A stretch of 64,000 nt of DNA, from positions 45,128,062 to 45,192,061 of the forward strand of contig CM064505.1 in the NCBI GenBank assembly GCA_032716605.1, in the 5' to 3' direction. Positions within the stretch are counted from its first letter, which is position 1, and each line of letters begins with the position of its first letter. Source of the stretch: Paralithodes platypus (taxonomy: Eukaryota; Arthropoda; Malacostraca; Decapoda; Lithodidae). A program made the position numbers and the translations under genes. Positions 43,885 through 57,419 of the stretch are shown here, one piece after another. The notes beneath the pieces were generated by a model. That model did no database searches. It was not told the DNA's origin and was given only the letters and a program-made list of their open reading frames with translations.

Positions 43885-46770
43885 TTAGTTCTTTTGCATT
43901 TATCTTGTATCGTCCCAGTTTCTGGTGTTGTTTATTTTGCAAGTTTTGCACATTGATAATTTGGTAGGGAAGGGTCTGCCGTTGGGAATAGGTGTAAATT
44001 TACAGCCCATTTTGAGCTATAGAGGTTAGAGGTTCCCAATTTCTGGGCCTGCCTATTTGGAAAATGGGTATAGTATAATCAAAACTGCTGTTAATGTTAA
44101 TAAGCTGACAATCTAAAATTTGCTTTAAGGGGTAGTACAGTACCGTCCAGCTTTTTCTGGACCCCCTTCTCCCTCATGTTTAGCATATTACATTAGTATT
44201 AAGGTTTTAAGACGTTTGTTCCGTTAGTTTGGCGATTTTGAGACCTTTCGCCTCATTTTGTTGTCAATATTAAGACCAGTTGTGCCCTTTAGGTGTCGAT
44301 TTTTGTCCTGGCGAGCGTTAGCGAATCTCTAATTTTAGAAGGAACCAGCCTTTGTCTGGTACATTTTTCTACCGAAAAATGTACAAATTTATCTTGAAAG
44401 GGTCTAGGGGGTGTTTTTCTAAGCGGAGGAAAAAAGAATATGCCTCACGTATCTTACTGCGTGTCATACAAGGCGACTAAAAGGGGGATAACGCGCCAAG
44501 GTGATCCGTCTGCAATGGTAGCACTGCTAGGAGGGCTGCCGAGGAAGGAAACATCGACCCAAAGCTCAGCCATCAGCCCAGGGGCTGATGACATCCTTCC
44601 CCACTGCTCTCACAAACCAATTCTTCCACACCCTACCTCCCCCGGGGTGATGCGGCCCCAGGGACGACCCGGATGCCGCGGGATTCCCATAAATAGCATC
44701 GAAGATTCTTGGGGCTACTACAACAATAACAAGGGCATAATGGAAAACTATGGAGCATAACTTAAACTTTGTATATTAATAATAATGACTAAACAAGGGA
44801 TATAGTTTTGAGATAGGATATATAGTCTCCTGTTTGCCAGCCTGGACCCTATAATTTCATATCATCACCAATACACCAATTAACTTACACATAAACCTAA
44901 TGAAATTAATGAAACAATGATTACATGTGGTACTCCATGGATTCGAACCTAGGATAACAGAGATCGACCAACTTCCACAATATCAGTGCCACTGGTGTCA
45001 CTAAAGATATCGCCAACGAACTTGATAATAATCTCGGATCCCTGACCTCTCTCTGTAACTCTAAAGTGCCTAGAGCAAACTGGCTGTCCACACCTATTAC
45101 CTGGTGGACTCTTCCCAAAATTGGAGGATTTTCAGTCCGATTGCTTTCATACTGTGTGAGTTACGAGCAGTTAAAGGGGTCAAGCTTATTGTCAAGTTGG
45201 TTGGCGTTACCTATAGCCTCCTAACGCTATAATATATCTATACCCATAATTAGCACTCCGCAATGCCGCTACAAGATATATTGTTAGATTTTCAATATAA
45301 ATTTGTATATAAATATTGTCACTCCACGTTTGATCATTTCGGCTCCAACACAAAAGATGGCGTCTCTCTTAGTACAGGATCCCTAGTGCACACCTTTGAT
45401 CCTCTTGACTTTCACGATCATTGCCAAGCTGAACAAAATTGTCGGGGGGTAGCAAACACAAAATGGCAGCATTCTATTCAGAGGGCCAGAGTACAATATA
45501 TTTGTCTAGGGCGCCACTTCTTTCCAAATGTTCCACACTACAAGAATGAAAACCATGTAATTATAATGTAAAACTTGCAAAATAAACAAACCAAAACAGG
45601 CACGACACAATATAAAGACAAATGAACAAGAGGATGAAAGGAAATCAGAAAAGTTTCGGGGAGATTTCTAGGAGGAAAAACGAGCCCCTTTAATCAAATG
45701 ATGCCAAAACCGTGTTATATTCTAGCCTCCTCCAGACAATTATATTCAACTTGGGGAATGATTTCTTACACTTGTATACGTTAACAATTCTTCCCCTTTA
45801 CAGCATTTGATACCTAAGGAAGACTGTAGGAATTATTGTTGTAAAAAAATTTTGCAAAGTAGATGAGGGCTTGGAAATGTAGAAAAAAGTAGTGTATACC
45901 CATGTGCAGTAAGCTCGAACGTCCCTTGATTTTGGCCCTGTCACTCTTTCAACTATGGGGGAGGCACTCGCTATAGGCAGTTATGCCTTTTGCCTCCCTC
46001 AATCACATAGAAAAAAAAAAAAAAAAAAAAAAAAAAAAGCAGAACACGGATGGATGTGAACTCAATTCAGTGTAGTGACTGCTTTTGATGAGGACACCAT
46101 GGGAAAAAACGCTGTACTAGAATGTATGGACCTCTGCCGAGGAAGAAGTCCGAAGTTGAGAAATTTTAATGTATGGACCTCTGCCGAGGAAGAAGTCCGA
46201 AGTTGAGAAATTTGAATGTACAGTAAAACCTCTCTAAGTCAGACCTCTTCAACCCTATCATGCACAGGATGCCATTTGAGCCTATTCTGGGATACTTTAA
46301 AGCCTTTGTGACCATCAGGGGTGTTTAACCTTTTGTTTATTTACTTCAGCCTCTGCAGTTGTCTTTGAGCTAGCTGTGGGCGAAAACTAATTTTGGAGAG
46401 GTAATTATAAGATTGAGAGAACTCTGTTTCTGATTGATAATCGGCAACCCTGAAATCCATACGTGAGTGAAAGGGTTAGCTCGGAAACCCGCACTTTTCG
46501 GATTGGCATCAGCCTTTGGGATAATACCTTTGAAAACTCGGAAAAACAGAGAAAAAAATCCAAGTTAATAGATAATGCATGGACACGTGTACGCCGAGCC
46601 GTGGATATCACCAGTCGCCTGTCTCCATGACAACCCACATCCCCCACCCCGTCTCCTCTCATCTCCCTCCCGTCGGTTTCGCAGTATTTACCCATAATGC
46701 TCAGTCGCATTCCCGCCAGTTTTCCGCGTCAGTAAGCCTAGCCAGCCATATTTCCCCTCGTGCCTAGTGA

Positions 46771-46987
46771 TTGCCCAACACCAGTATGCTTCCCCAAAAC
46801 AAAGAAAAGCGCACAGTGATCGCTGTGACATTAGAAACGAAGTTGCACTTGCTTCATGATCATGATGGACGCATGCGGGCTAAGGAACTGCAGGAGAAAT
46901 ACCAATTAGGTCGCTCAAATGTGTACAATTTTATCAGGGAAAAGGACAAAATTTGTCAGCAGGGATACAATACAGTACTGTACAGTA
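46771..46987 (+). pseudogene. Tigger-like transposase N-terminal fragment (right copy)
   Basis: Same as 21671-21887, with one substitution (Ser to Ala after TVI). Confidence 0.8.
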
Positions 46988-47698
46988 CAGTAGGGTCTCA
47001 CATAAAACGAGTATATGGTCGATAAACGAGGGCGTTTTATGCGATTTCGTTTTATGTGAACACAGCATTTTGGTGGCCCAATATCGTCAATGTTCACTGG
47101 AAGCGTAAATTTCCGTCAGGAGCGTACGATATTTCGTACGTTTTGTACGATATTTCGGCGTTCTATATGAAAGCGTACGATATTTTGTACGTTTTGTACG
47201 ATATTTCGGCGCTCTATATGAAAACTCCTCGGATTTGCCCCACTTTGGCGGCGGACTCGTTTTATGTGATCACATTCGTTCTATCTATCTATCTATTGCC
47301 GGACGCCTTACTCCCCTTACGAGGGTGGCCATACACAGAATGCCCCCAAGCGGACCAATTCTCTGTGAGAGGGACAACCCGAGCCAGTTTAGTAAAGGAC
47401 TTACAGGATTGACCACTCAATTTAGGATCCGCCCGACTCCGAGGCCCTCTGTGTATCTTGTTAGCACTATTTTTCTACAGTGGTGTTCGGCTAATCCACC
47501 CACTAACCTGCCTTACCCTTAGGTAAGCAGTACGGATTTGTATCAGGTTTACTCCCCTAGACAGGTTGCCAACCAAGGCTGACGAGTCCCATCCACCCGA
47601 ACATTCGTTCTGATCGAAAATTAAATATTAATATTTTAGGTCGGTCGTTTTAATCGAGACTCGTTTTATGTGAACACGTTTTATGCGGGACCCTACTG
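46988..47698. mobile_element. Tigger/pogo-like MITE (right copy)
   Basis: Same element as 21888-22596. Confidence 0.85.
47283..47600 (-). mobile_element. SINE-GATA (right copy of 22181-22498)
   Basis: Same insertion, with target duplications at 47272-47282 and 47601-47611. Confidence 0.9.
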
Positions 47699-48262
47699 TA
47701 CCATAGGCTATGGTACCGGTACTGCACAGTTGGCGATAGTGAGCCTGTAACATAGTACAGTAGTAACCGGCCTCTGACGGAGACATTTTTCCATCAACAA
47801 ATTTACAAATTTTATCTTGAAGTGGGATCTTAGGGTGTTTTCTTAAAGCTTGATGGAGGTCTAGGGAGGAAAACTAAAAAAAATAAAAAATAAAAAATAT
47901 GTACGTACTTAAGTAATTAACACGCCCATCCCCCCTTCAAATAAATACTATATATAAGCCCATCAGGGTAGTCAAATACAGCCAGGCACCTCATGTGGTC
48001 TGGGTCAACTAAAAAATAATAATAAAAAGCATACACACACACAGAAACACACAGACCTCCACAGCATTGTACCAGGTAGGTTCATTTATCCCTAACTGTA
48101 TCCCATGACAGATCACCAAGGGCAGAGTCAGCATGCTAAGAATTTGGATTTACCACGAAGTAGGAGTAAGGTGCTTTCCATCGCCTGATTCTGACACCAA
48201 TCTGCATGTGAAGATTTGTATGCAAGGAAATCATTTTATATTCAGGGTTTCCCTTTGCTTAA

Positions 48263-48724
48263 CCATTCCCGCCCGGGCAGCATTTTAAAATTACACCACC
48301 CAGGTGTCATTTTAAAATCCGTAAGCTTGAAAGCCTATTAAGCTTGTTTTGAAAGCCGGGGGTTCGACGCATGTAAACACAGCCGGTCGGAGGCGACGCG
48401 CGCATCTCCGAAAACAAGCAGCCGTCGGAGCTTTGTTATTGTGTTGTCTGCTAAAACAAATTCAGTGTTGAAAAGTGTCCCATATTGCTAACATTGCCTC
48501 GAAATTCTCTCCACGGAAATCGTCATCACAACTGAACCAGTTGACTTAGAGAGCTCTACTCAACGCCAGTCTACAGATTGGAAGCAGCAGTACGTTTAGA
48601 GATGTGTGGGAATTTTCTAGCAGTTAAAATAACAAAGATACGGGCAGCCTATTAAATACGTTTTTTCGGCGATATCGCCCGGATCTCAACGACGTCCTTA
48701 GGGGGTGAGCCCGGGCGGGAAGGG
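48263..48724. mobile_element. TTAA-type element (right copy of 23160-23621)
   Basis: Same element, TTAA at 48259-48262 and 48725-48728. Confidence 0.85.
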
Positions 48725-49262
48725 TTAAGGCGGTGTCACACGAACATTTATTCCGTCAATTTTTACGGGCAATTGTTATATGGTAGCTTCAAAATATAAG
48801 TTCCATAATAATTAAAATACCTAACACAATCTAACTTCGATCTAGTTTACGATTCCAATGCAAAAATATCCCTAAATATTGACAGAAAAAACACTTGTGT
48901 GACACTGGCTTTAGATGGAATGCTTTCCAAGGCTAAACAAATCAGTCCACCTTCCCCTTTAAAAGTAAAATGGAATAATGTATTTTTTCCCCCTGTGATA
49001 ACCAGTGGCCCCCTTACCCCAGGTGGATAGGGGCCTACAAGGGATAAAACTTATGATGGGTGGTGTTAATGGAATGTACAAGGGACAAAATGAAGTGTAG
49101 TAGGAGTCACGACAGATCCTACATGTGACAAAATTACAACGTGCAGTGATGAAATATCCTACAAGTGACAGAAATAGCAATGCATGGTGGTGACTGAGGA
49201 CTGTGCCTACAGAGGACAGCACTAGCGGTGTGTGGTGTGGTGTGGTGTGGTGTGGTGTGGTT

Positions 49263-49331
<69 letters not shown>

Positions 49332-49354
49332 CGCGGGTATATATATATATGAGC

Positions 49355-49444
49355 CTACAAGGGAAGACTATCCACCTCCCCCATCTCCGTGACGGGGTCA
49401 TCATCCAGCGTGTAGCTTAACATCACCTTCAGGGACACATTTAA
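49355..49444 (-). CDS. Gga: Gga exon I (right copy), C-terminus
   Basis: Same 30 codons ending EMGEVDSLPL and TAG. The adjoining 3' UTR microsatellite (about 49229-49330) differs in length from the left copy. Confidence 0.94.
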   Translation of the reverse strand, partial: LNVSLKVMLSYTLDDDPVTEMGEVDSLPL

Positions 49445-50640
49445 CTGTAACAAAATGAGTAGTCAGTCAGTTGAAGGATATATACTTCTCCAAAATGTAT
49501 CAATTACTGTAACAGTCAGTTTTCATTCTTTAGTGGCTGAGCCCAATTACAGTACAGTACCTGTATAACAATTGAGAGCTGTGTATGGGTCTCTGTCGTA
49601 CTGAAATAGGATAACGGCTCAGCCAGAGTAGTCATTGGTCTGAGGGACAGATAGCATGATGAAAGACGGGAGTTACCATGAGGCAAGAGTTAGTGCGCTT
49701 AATGGTACAGTAATACTATTGACATACCATTAATTACACCGGTGTTCTGTAAGACTAACAGACCATTTAGCAGAGTTGATATTGATTAAATCAATTTGAT
49801 TTAATCACTTGATTAAATCAATGATTTTTTTACAAAAAAAATCATGATTTTTTTTTATTTTTTTTATCTGTGAATCAAAATAAAAAAAAAATCTGAAGAT
49901 TTATCATGCTTCATAAGTTTGTGTAGGCATTGGTTCATTTTAAGATACTGGTACATTATGTAGTAACACAAATAACTGATAGCTTTAAATTTACAAACAA
50001 ATATATGTATACATATATTTAAAAAAAAATCAAATAAATAAAAAAATCAAATAAATCAAATAAATTTTGTTTTTTTTTTGTTTTTTTTTAAATAAACAAA
50101 ATAAACAACCCTGCCATTTAGCCTAACATAGTGTTCTTTTATTTAATAATTTTCATTTTAGTAAGTGTTGTTTCCACATAGCGATTTTGATAATTTAATT
50201 TGACTTTATATTGTCCTTGTCCCAATTTTGGTTTGTTTAGTTTGCAAGTTTTACATTTTAATTTAAAGTAGTTTGGGTGTTCCTTCTCCTAAACAGGTTA
50301 GCTATCAAAGCAAAACAAGTCCCATCCACCTGCTCCTTTTAGTTGTTACTTACAACAAGCAGTACTATTTTTACTTGGGAACAAACCAGGCATTATTTTT
50401 CCTGCTGAGCCAAAAGGTTTCCTATTGGATCTTCTGAATCAATACACTGCCATACCCAATTATACAATGATATGCATACGAGACTCTGTATAGAGTATAT
50501 TGTCTTATTACTATCTACAGTCTGTCTCGAGTCGGCCACCCCCAGCTATGGGGTATGTGCCTGTGTATATACATACATATATAGGCCTACATACATATTA
50601 TCTACAGTACAGTATAATTATTCATGTCTCTGTTGCTGAC

Positions 50641-50751
50641 CTTATTTGGGTTAGCGATGAGCATGATCTGTGTGATGGCTGGTGGTGGTAGGAAGGGACT
50701 GTAGGGGGCCAGATCGGTGGAAGACGGGGGTTGTAGCCGCACTTTACAACC
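50641..50751 (-). CDS. Gga: Gga exon H (right copy)
   Basis: Same as 25542-25652, including the duplicated upstream acceptor. Confidence 0.95.
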
Positions 50752-51284
50752 CTGAAACATAAGAACATTACACTTTTAGGACGGGGCTTGTAGCCGGCTC
50801 TTACAACCCTGAAATACAAGAACATTACACCTTCGATCATGTTTGGCAAAAGTTAGCTGAAAATACCAAAAAAACATGCCTCCAGAGAAATGCAATATGA
50901 AGATATGATGCAGATGCAGTTTGATGCAGTTTTTAACGCCGTACACTCCCTTCATTGGCGAGGCTTGGGCGTGCCCTTGTTACAGGGACTTTACTAGACA
51001 TTTGCCACGAATCGCTAGACATGTGTGTCCAAACTCTTAACGTCTACCAATGGCACAGGGTGGGATCGAACTGCCAACCCTTTGATCAGCAGTCAGATGC
51101 GGTACAGACAATGCCACGGCCCGCGGCATGGATATAATAAATTCATTATACTGTATACAAAGATAAAAAAAGAGAGACAATGATAAGAAAAGACAAGCAG
51201 ACATAGAGAACAATAAAGAAAATACAGATAAATAAACTAAAGAGAATAATAAAGAAAACAAAGAGACTAAAATAGACAAAATAC

Positions 51285-51448
51285 CTTAGGCACAACAGCT
51301 TGGAGGACATAGTTGCTGATGGGGTGAGAGTTGTGAGAGATGACAGACACCACCACCACAGACACGTCATCCCGAGGTTGGTTCTCCGTGAAGTGTAAAG
51401 TAACACTCGCGTCGTTACTATCCAGGACCTGCACTGATCCTTGCTTGC
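51285..51448 (-). CDS. Gga: Gga exon G (right copy)
   Basis: Same as 26185-26348, with the ear core VSVVVVSVISH intact. Confidence 0.95.
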
Positions 51449-51784
51449 CTGGGACGTATAAAGGTAAAAATTAGTGGTCTTATATTAGCCTGCTCTTTGT
51501 CATAGCACGTATCTCCGTATATTTGCAATTTAGAGCCTCAGGTGGGTGAGTTACCGACCCTGATACACAGGGACTACTTCATATAATTAATTAAATTAAA
51601 TTGGGATCTTAACATCACAGAGGAAATATATTTTTTCCATGTACTGTAAGCAATGTCTTGAAATTGCAACAAGCTTTTTAAGAAAGCGTTGACCTGAATT
51701 GTGACGTGCCTTGAAAATGCATGATCATGTGTATCCTCTGTGCTTCTCAGTAAACCCACACATACAGTAAGATTCATACAGCTA

Positions 51785-52237
51785 CAGTAAAATCTTGCCC
51801 ATTCAGACTAATTGCGGGAGAACCCTGTCTGGATCTGGCAAAAGTCTGGACATATATTTAGCCATCCAGACAAATCCGGATGGCTAAAACATGAGTTCGG
51901 ATATTTAACTTAAATAACCATACTTAGGCTTCAGCCATCCAGACAAATTCGGATGGCTGAAAAATGAGTCCAGATATCTAACTTAAACAACCAGACTTAG
52001 GTTTCAGCCATCCAGACAAATCCGGATGGCTAACATACAAGTCTGGATATCTAACACTGGATGTAAATAATATGTGTGGAAACTTGTATTCGTCTCGTTC
52101 GTTTTCGGATTGACTTATATTTTTCCCAAACAATCCAGACAAGTCTGGTTGGCTGAAACATAAGTCTGGATCGAAATGCCTGTCTGGATCTCTTGGGTTT
52201 CCGGATCTGAGAGCATCGGATGGGAGGGGTTCTACTG
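51785..52237. mobile_element. Tigger-like MITE with hairpins (right copy)
   Basis: Same element as 26685-27137. Confidence 0.8.
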
Positions 52238-52496
52238 TATGTGGTAATGAAAGAGTCTAACACATTAGATAATTTGCATAATCAATAATAAAAACATATA
52301 ATACAGTATGGCCTTCTCACTAGATGTCACACAAATTATCAAAGTATATTGGCAAACCAGTGATATTAACTGTACTTTACATGTAAAAGGAGGAAATACA
52401 AAACAAATGTAAAGAAAATAAACGACTAACTACAAACTCAGGCAGCAAACCTTAAAAAATCACCACATCAACAAAGAATGATAAATGAGCACTGAC

Positions 52497-52977
52497 CTGG
52501 CTTAATACTTTCTAAGGTAACTTTGATGTCTGTCATGGGTTTAACTTCCATAAACTGAGGATTGGAGGAGGAACTTCTTCTTCTAGTTTCCTCCGGTCTC
52601 TTCACTGAGGGCACTTTGGATTCCTCACACACCTTTTTACTACTCGCTTGTACATCCAGTTCTGCGTTAGATGTGTTCTTTGCTTCCACAACACTACTAC
52701 TATGACTATCTAATAAACTACTATCGTCCAGAAGGTCCACGGGGAGATCAGTGCTATTCTCCTTGGGTATACTAGTGCCAATGTCCCCACTCAGCAGATC
52801 CATACCCAGTAGAGTGTCAACTGTTCCACCCCCACCCCCAATACCCCCACTCGCACTGGTCGGAACTGCCGCTCCCGCACTGTTCTTGGGCGCAGCTGGA
52901 GCGGAGGTCAGGACGCTGCTGTGCTGCTGTTGCTTCAGCTGGTTCATACTCAGCTTCTCTGCAGCCTTGAATTGGAC
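52497..52977 (-). CDS. Gga: Gga exon F (right copy)
   Basis: Same 481 bp exon as 27397-27877, with no coding difference seen: distal hinge with LLGMD and DSSLL, ending ESIKPG at the ear start. Confidence 0.93.
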
Positions 52978-53115
52978 CTGTGGAGAGGGTTGCTGGGATA
53001 ATTCAATGAAACAAAGCAAAGCATTCAAATTTTAAAAGTGCCTGAATAATATAAATGTCCTGGCCAAAAAATGTACAAATTGATCTAGAAGGGGGATCTA
53101 TTGGATGTTTTTTAA

Positions 53116-53459
53116 CCCTTATTTAGCGGGTGGTCAGGTATTTTACACTGTACCGCTCAGCGGGCATAATCCCGAAATATTCGCTCAATTTCACTCGCCC
53201 TAGCGCCGTTACTATGGCTCCAATGCGAACGAAACGATCATTTTTGGAAAGAGCAACTCTTCGTCTCCCCATATAAGTCTATGAATGGATGTTATGAATG
53301 AGTGTGGAGGGTGGGAAGAGGTGAGGAAGAGGAGGTACTTTTTGGTCTATTTCCCAGGCGCGTTCGGTTGCGTTCGCTTTGGCCTGACTTCGGCCTCTAG
53401 CGCGTCTAGTATTCCTTCGGTAATCGGTCTTATTTTTCTCTTATTTCTCCTTATTTCTG

Positions 53460-53516
<57 letters not shown>

Positions 53517-56500
53517 GTCTGTCTGTCTGTTTCTCTTTCTCTCTCTCTCTGGCTTGCTCGCTTTCCCTCTCTCGCGCGCTCTGTCTCTCTCTCTCTCTTC
53601 CTCATCCGTATATGTAATTCTCATTATTATTTTCTCTAATCTCTCTCACTCCTCCTGTCTGTCTGTCTCTCTGGCTCGCTCGCTTTCCCTCTCTTGTGCT
53701 CCCTTTCTCTCTTCCTCATCCGTATTATGTATTTCTCATTATTATTTTCTCTAACTAATCCCTCTATTTCATTTATTTGCTTGTAATATTTCTGTATTAT
53801 TATCTTTTTCACTCTGTCTTCAGTTCAGTTTCTGTATTCTCTCTATACGGTGGGAATGGTATTTCGTATGAGGGATGTGCAGCACAAATATTCAATCTTT
53901 CGTGGTTTGGTTGTTTGTATTACCGTAAGAAATTTACTGAACGCCTGCAAATAATACGCTATAAAATGCTTGCAATCAAACTCTCAAGCAATTTCAAGGT
54001 CACATGCAATTATAAATGTAGGCTATAGGTAACCGACCCAGAGAGGAAGAGACAAGAGAGAGTGTCGTGATAATATAACAATGTTACATATGTATCATAT
54101 ATATATGAACACATAATATATACGGTAGGCCTACATCTGTTCCCCACAATCATATAATGCCAAGCACAAATATTCAATCTTTCATTGTTTGTATTACCGT
54201 AAGAAATTTACTGAACGCCTGCAAATAATACGCTATAAAATGCTTGCAATCTCTCTATTTTCTCTAATCTCTCTCACTCTTCCTGTCTCTCTCTCTCTCT
54301 CTCTCTCTCTGGCTCGCTCGCTTTCCCTCTTCCTCATCCGTATTATGTATTTCTCATTATTATTTTCTCTAACTAATCCCTCTATTACATTTATTTGCTT
54401 GTAATATTTCTGTATTATTATATCTTTTTCACTCTTTCTTCAGTTCAGTTTCTGCATTCTCTCTCTCTCTCTATCTCTCTCTCTCTCTGTTTCGCTTGCT
54501 TTGCAGGAATTTTGTTTTTGTTTTATATATAATATATAATAATTTACTTATCATTACTTACTATATCGTATAAACAATAGTAGGTAGCCAACTTACCATA
54601 ATACCGATACACCAAACCGATCCGCATGCGGTTTTGTTTATCACCTGTTTACTAAAGTGCCACCATTATCGATTTTCTTGGAGCCGACTAGAGCGGGAGG
54701 CTTACCAATTGAAATTAAATCCGCTAGCATATATTGTTAGATGTAAGACATGATAAATACCACTAGAAATATGAATTGGCAAAATCCATATAATATCACT
54801 TCGAAATTGTTCTGAAATTTCAAAACAAAACCGCTAGTGTAAGTCATTGCTGCTAGATCGAAGTAAAGGTCTCTAGATCTAGCGGAAGTCGCTATACGTA
54901 TTGGCAGTACTGCACACTCATTCATTTCATTCATTCATTTTCTATTGAGTTCGTCCTGGAATCTTTACGACTCTGAATCTTACGATTGCCGACGGCGATA
55001 CGTTGTTGACATTGTTGTTGATGTTCCAGTGGAGGGATGAACAAAATATTGTCCTTGTCCAATAATAGCTATTTCATAGTCCCACAGGACTTATTTTGAT
55101 ATATTTATCAAATTTATTGAACGCCTGAAAATAATACGCTATAAAATGCTTGCAATCAAACTTTCAAGCAATTACAAGGTCACATGCAATTATAAAAAGG
55201 TATATTGTAGACCACAATCTTCGCCAAGCTTCGTTGTTGCTTGTATTATCGTGAGAAATGTACCATACACCCTGGTTATCGTGAGAAATTTACCGAACGC
55301 CTGCAAATAATACGCTATAAAATGCTTGCAATCAAACTCTCAAGCAATTTCAATGTCACATGCAGTATAGGTAGACCCAGAGAGGAAGACAGACAGAGAG
55401 AGAGGGGAGGTCAAAAACATCTGCTAGGTGTGATTTCCCCTGGGAGGGAAGAGATTAGTTAGGGGCGTGCCCTGGCCTACATCAGACAAAGAGAGTACAA
55501 AGGAGTACAAACAAAGAGAGTGAGACAGAGAGAGAGAGAGAGAGAGAGTAGTGATAATATAAAAATGTTACACATGTATCATATAATATATGAAAACATA
55601 ATAAAAAATAATATACGGTAGGCCTACATCTGTTCTCCACAATCATATAATGCCAAGCACAAATATTCAATCTTTGGTTGTTTGTATTACCGTAAGAAAT
55701 TTACCGAACGCCTGCAAATAATACGCTATAAATGCAAAGGAAATTTCTTTTAGAGTGCAATTTTGAGGATGTAACGTGCTCTGAGAGAGAGCGGAGCGGT
55801 GATTAGGAGCATAAATTACCTCAAGACCGCTCGCCACACAGGGAATTCTATAAGGAAATTACCGTATTTTAGGGTTTTTGCACTCGTGTTTTACGATCGT
55901 TGAAAGACAACCAGCTATCGTAAAAGGATGGTTCGGGTGTCATTGGAAAGCTCAATTTACGCACTTTCAGGATACATACTTGTATTACGCTCTGGGTCTT
56001 GTTTATGCATGAAAAAGAGCACGGAACAACCCCATTTAGGGTAAAAAAAAAACCCGCTGGGCGGCACAGTGAAATATACTCCACCAGCCGCTCGTAAGGT
56101 GATAAAATGCTTGCAATCACATTTTCAAGCAATTATAAAATATAAATTGTACTTACCAACACCCACACCAGTATGTTCTTCGTCAGGAACATCTCCAATT
56201 TGCTCAAGGGTCTGTCCAATATCAACCACAACATCCACCCCACGCAAATTATGGTTGGGGTGAAAGCCTATGATCGGGTTATTTTCGTCTTCCGAGTCAT
56301 CCACACTACCAAAACTCTCACCCAGACCTTCGACGGTTTCATCCAACAGCTTATTAGAAAGTTCTGAAGAGTTCAGCATGATATCTAGTTTCTGGGTGGT
56401 GAGCCGGGCGTGGTTAGTAGGGTGGCGCGACGCACTAGGGATTGGCGGCCACCGAATCGAACACGGGCAAATCTTGACCTTCCATTATGGCTGCTTGAGG

Positions 56501-56683
56501 GTCACTTAGTCACGGTCACGCAGTGGGGATGTGTGGGTGGGCCCTAGTAGTACACTGCCTGACCACCAAGTTTCGCTTTCCACCAAAATTAGGGCGGGAA
56601 TACGCCCACGGACTTAAGTCCGACCCCGCCATTTAGTCCAATTTTCTCGTATCGGACTTAAGTCCGACCCCGCTAAATAAGGA
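53116..56683 (-). mobile_element. piggyBac-like element (right copy)
   Basis: Same insertion as 28016-31576, with TTAA at 53112-53115 and 56684-56687. The last base of the right terminus is A instead of G. The acidic open frame is intact at 56157-56379. Confidence 0.85.
56157..56379 (-). pseudogene. Possible transposase N-terminus (right copy), frame intact
   Basis: 223 bp from ATG to a GTAAGT donor, reading through VVVDIGQTLEQIGDVPDEE, where the left copy is frame-shifted. There is no downstream exon with a transposase core inside the element. Confidence 0.45.
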
Positions 56684-56792
56684 TTAAAGTTTGATGGAGG
56701 TCTAGGGAGGAAACTAGAGAAAAAAATAAAAATAATAAATAATGAAATAATAGAGCTAAAAATGAACCATCCCCCCTTAATAAAAGTGTTAC

Positions 56793-56902
56793 CTGGACGG
56801 GTATGTTTGGCGGGAGGTGTTGCTTGATGAGAGAGGTCCCCAGGGCAGCCAAGTCATCCAGGGGGTCTAACTTCTCCTTCCCACTACCCTTACCATCATC
56901 AC
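56793..56902 (-). CDS. Gga: Gga exon E (right copy)
   Basis: Identical in coding content to 31686-31795, with the LDDL and LIKQHLPP hinge island and the same borders. Confidence 0.92.
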
Positions 56903-57419
56903 CTGAGGGCGTACATTAAATTACAGGTCTCCCTCGATATACGATTGGGTTACGTTCCTGAAAACCCGATCTTAAATAGAAAAATCATATAGCAAACCCT
57001 AAAATTAATGGGGTAAATGGGATGCATTCTGGGACCAGCCAAAACTCAAACACAAACTCCTAAAAACCCATAACAATATTGTAAATTGGGGCATTGGATA
57101 GTGAGGGAGTTAGTTATGTAGTTATTATGTTCCCTCCACCAACCGACTTTACTCCTAAACTCAATTAATTAAATCAACAAATACATGTGGCAGTCCAGGG
57201 ATTCGAACCTAGGATGCTCACACCGAAATTCAGTGCATTTATCCATTGCGCTACGAAGAGCAGATTAACCAGACCACTTGAGCTCCATACGGAACTCTCG
57301 TAGGTCTGGCTAGTGAGGGAAACCTATATATAACTTGCAAATCAAACAAACCAAAACAGGAACCACACAATATAAAAACAAAATAACATATCAAAATCAC
57401 TATGTGGAAATAATGCATT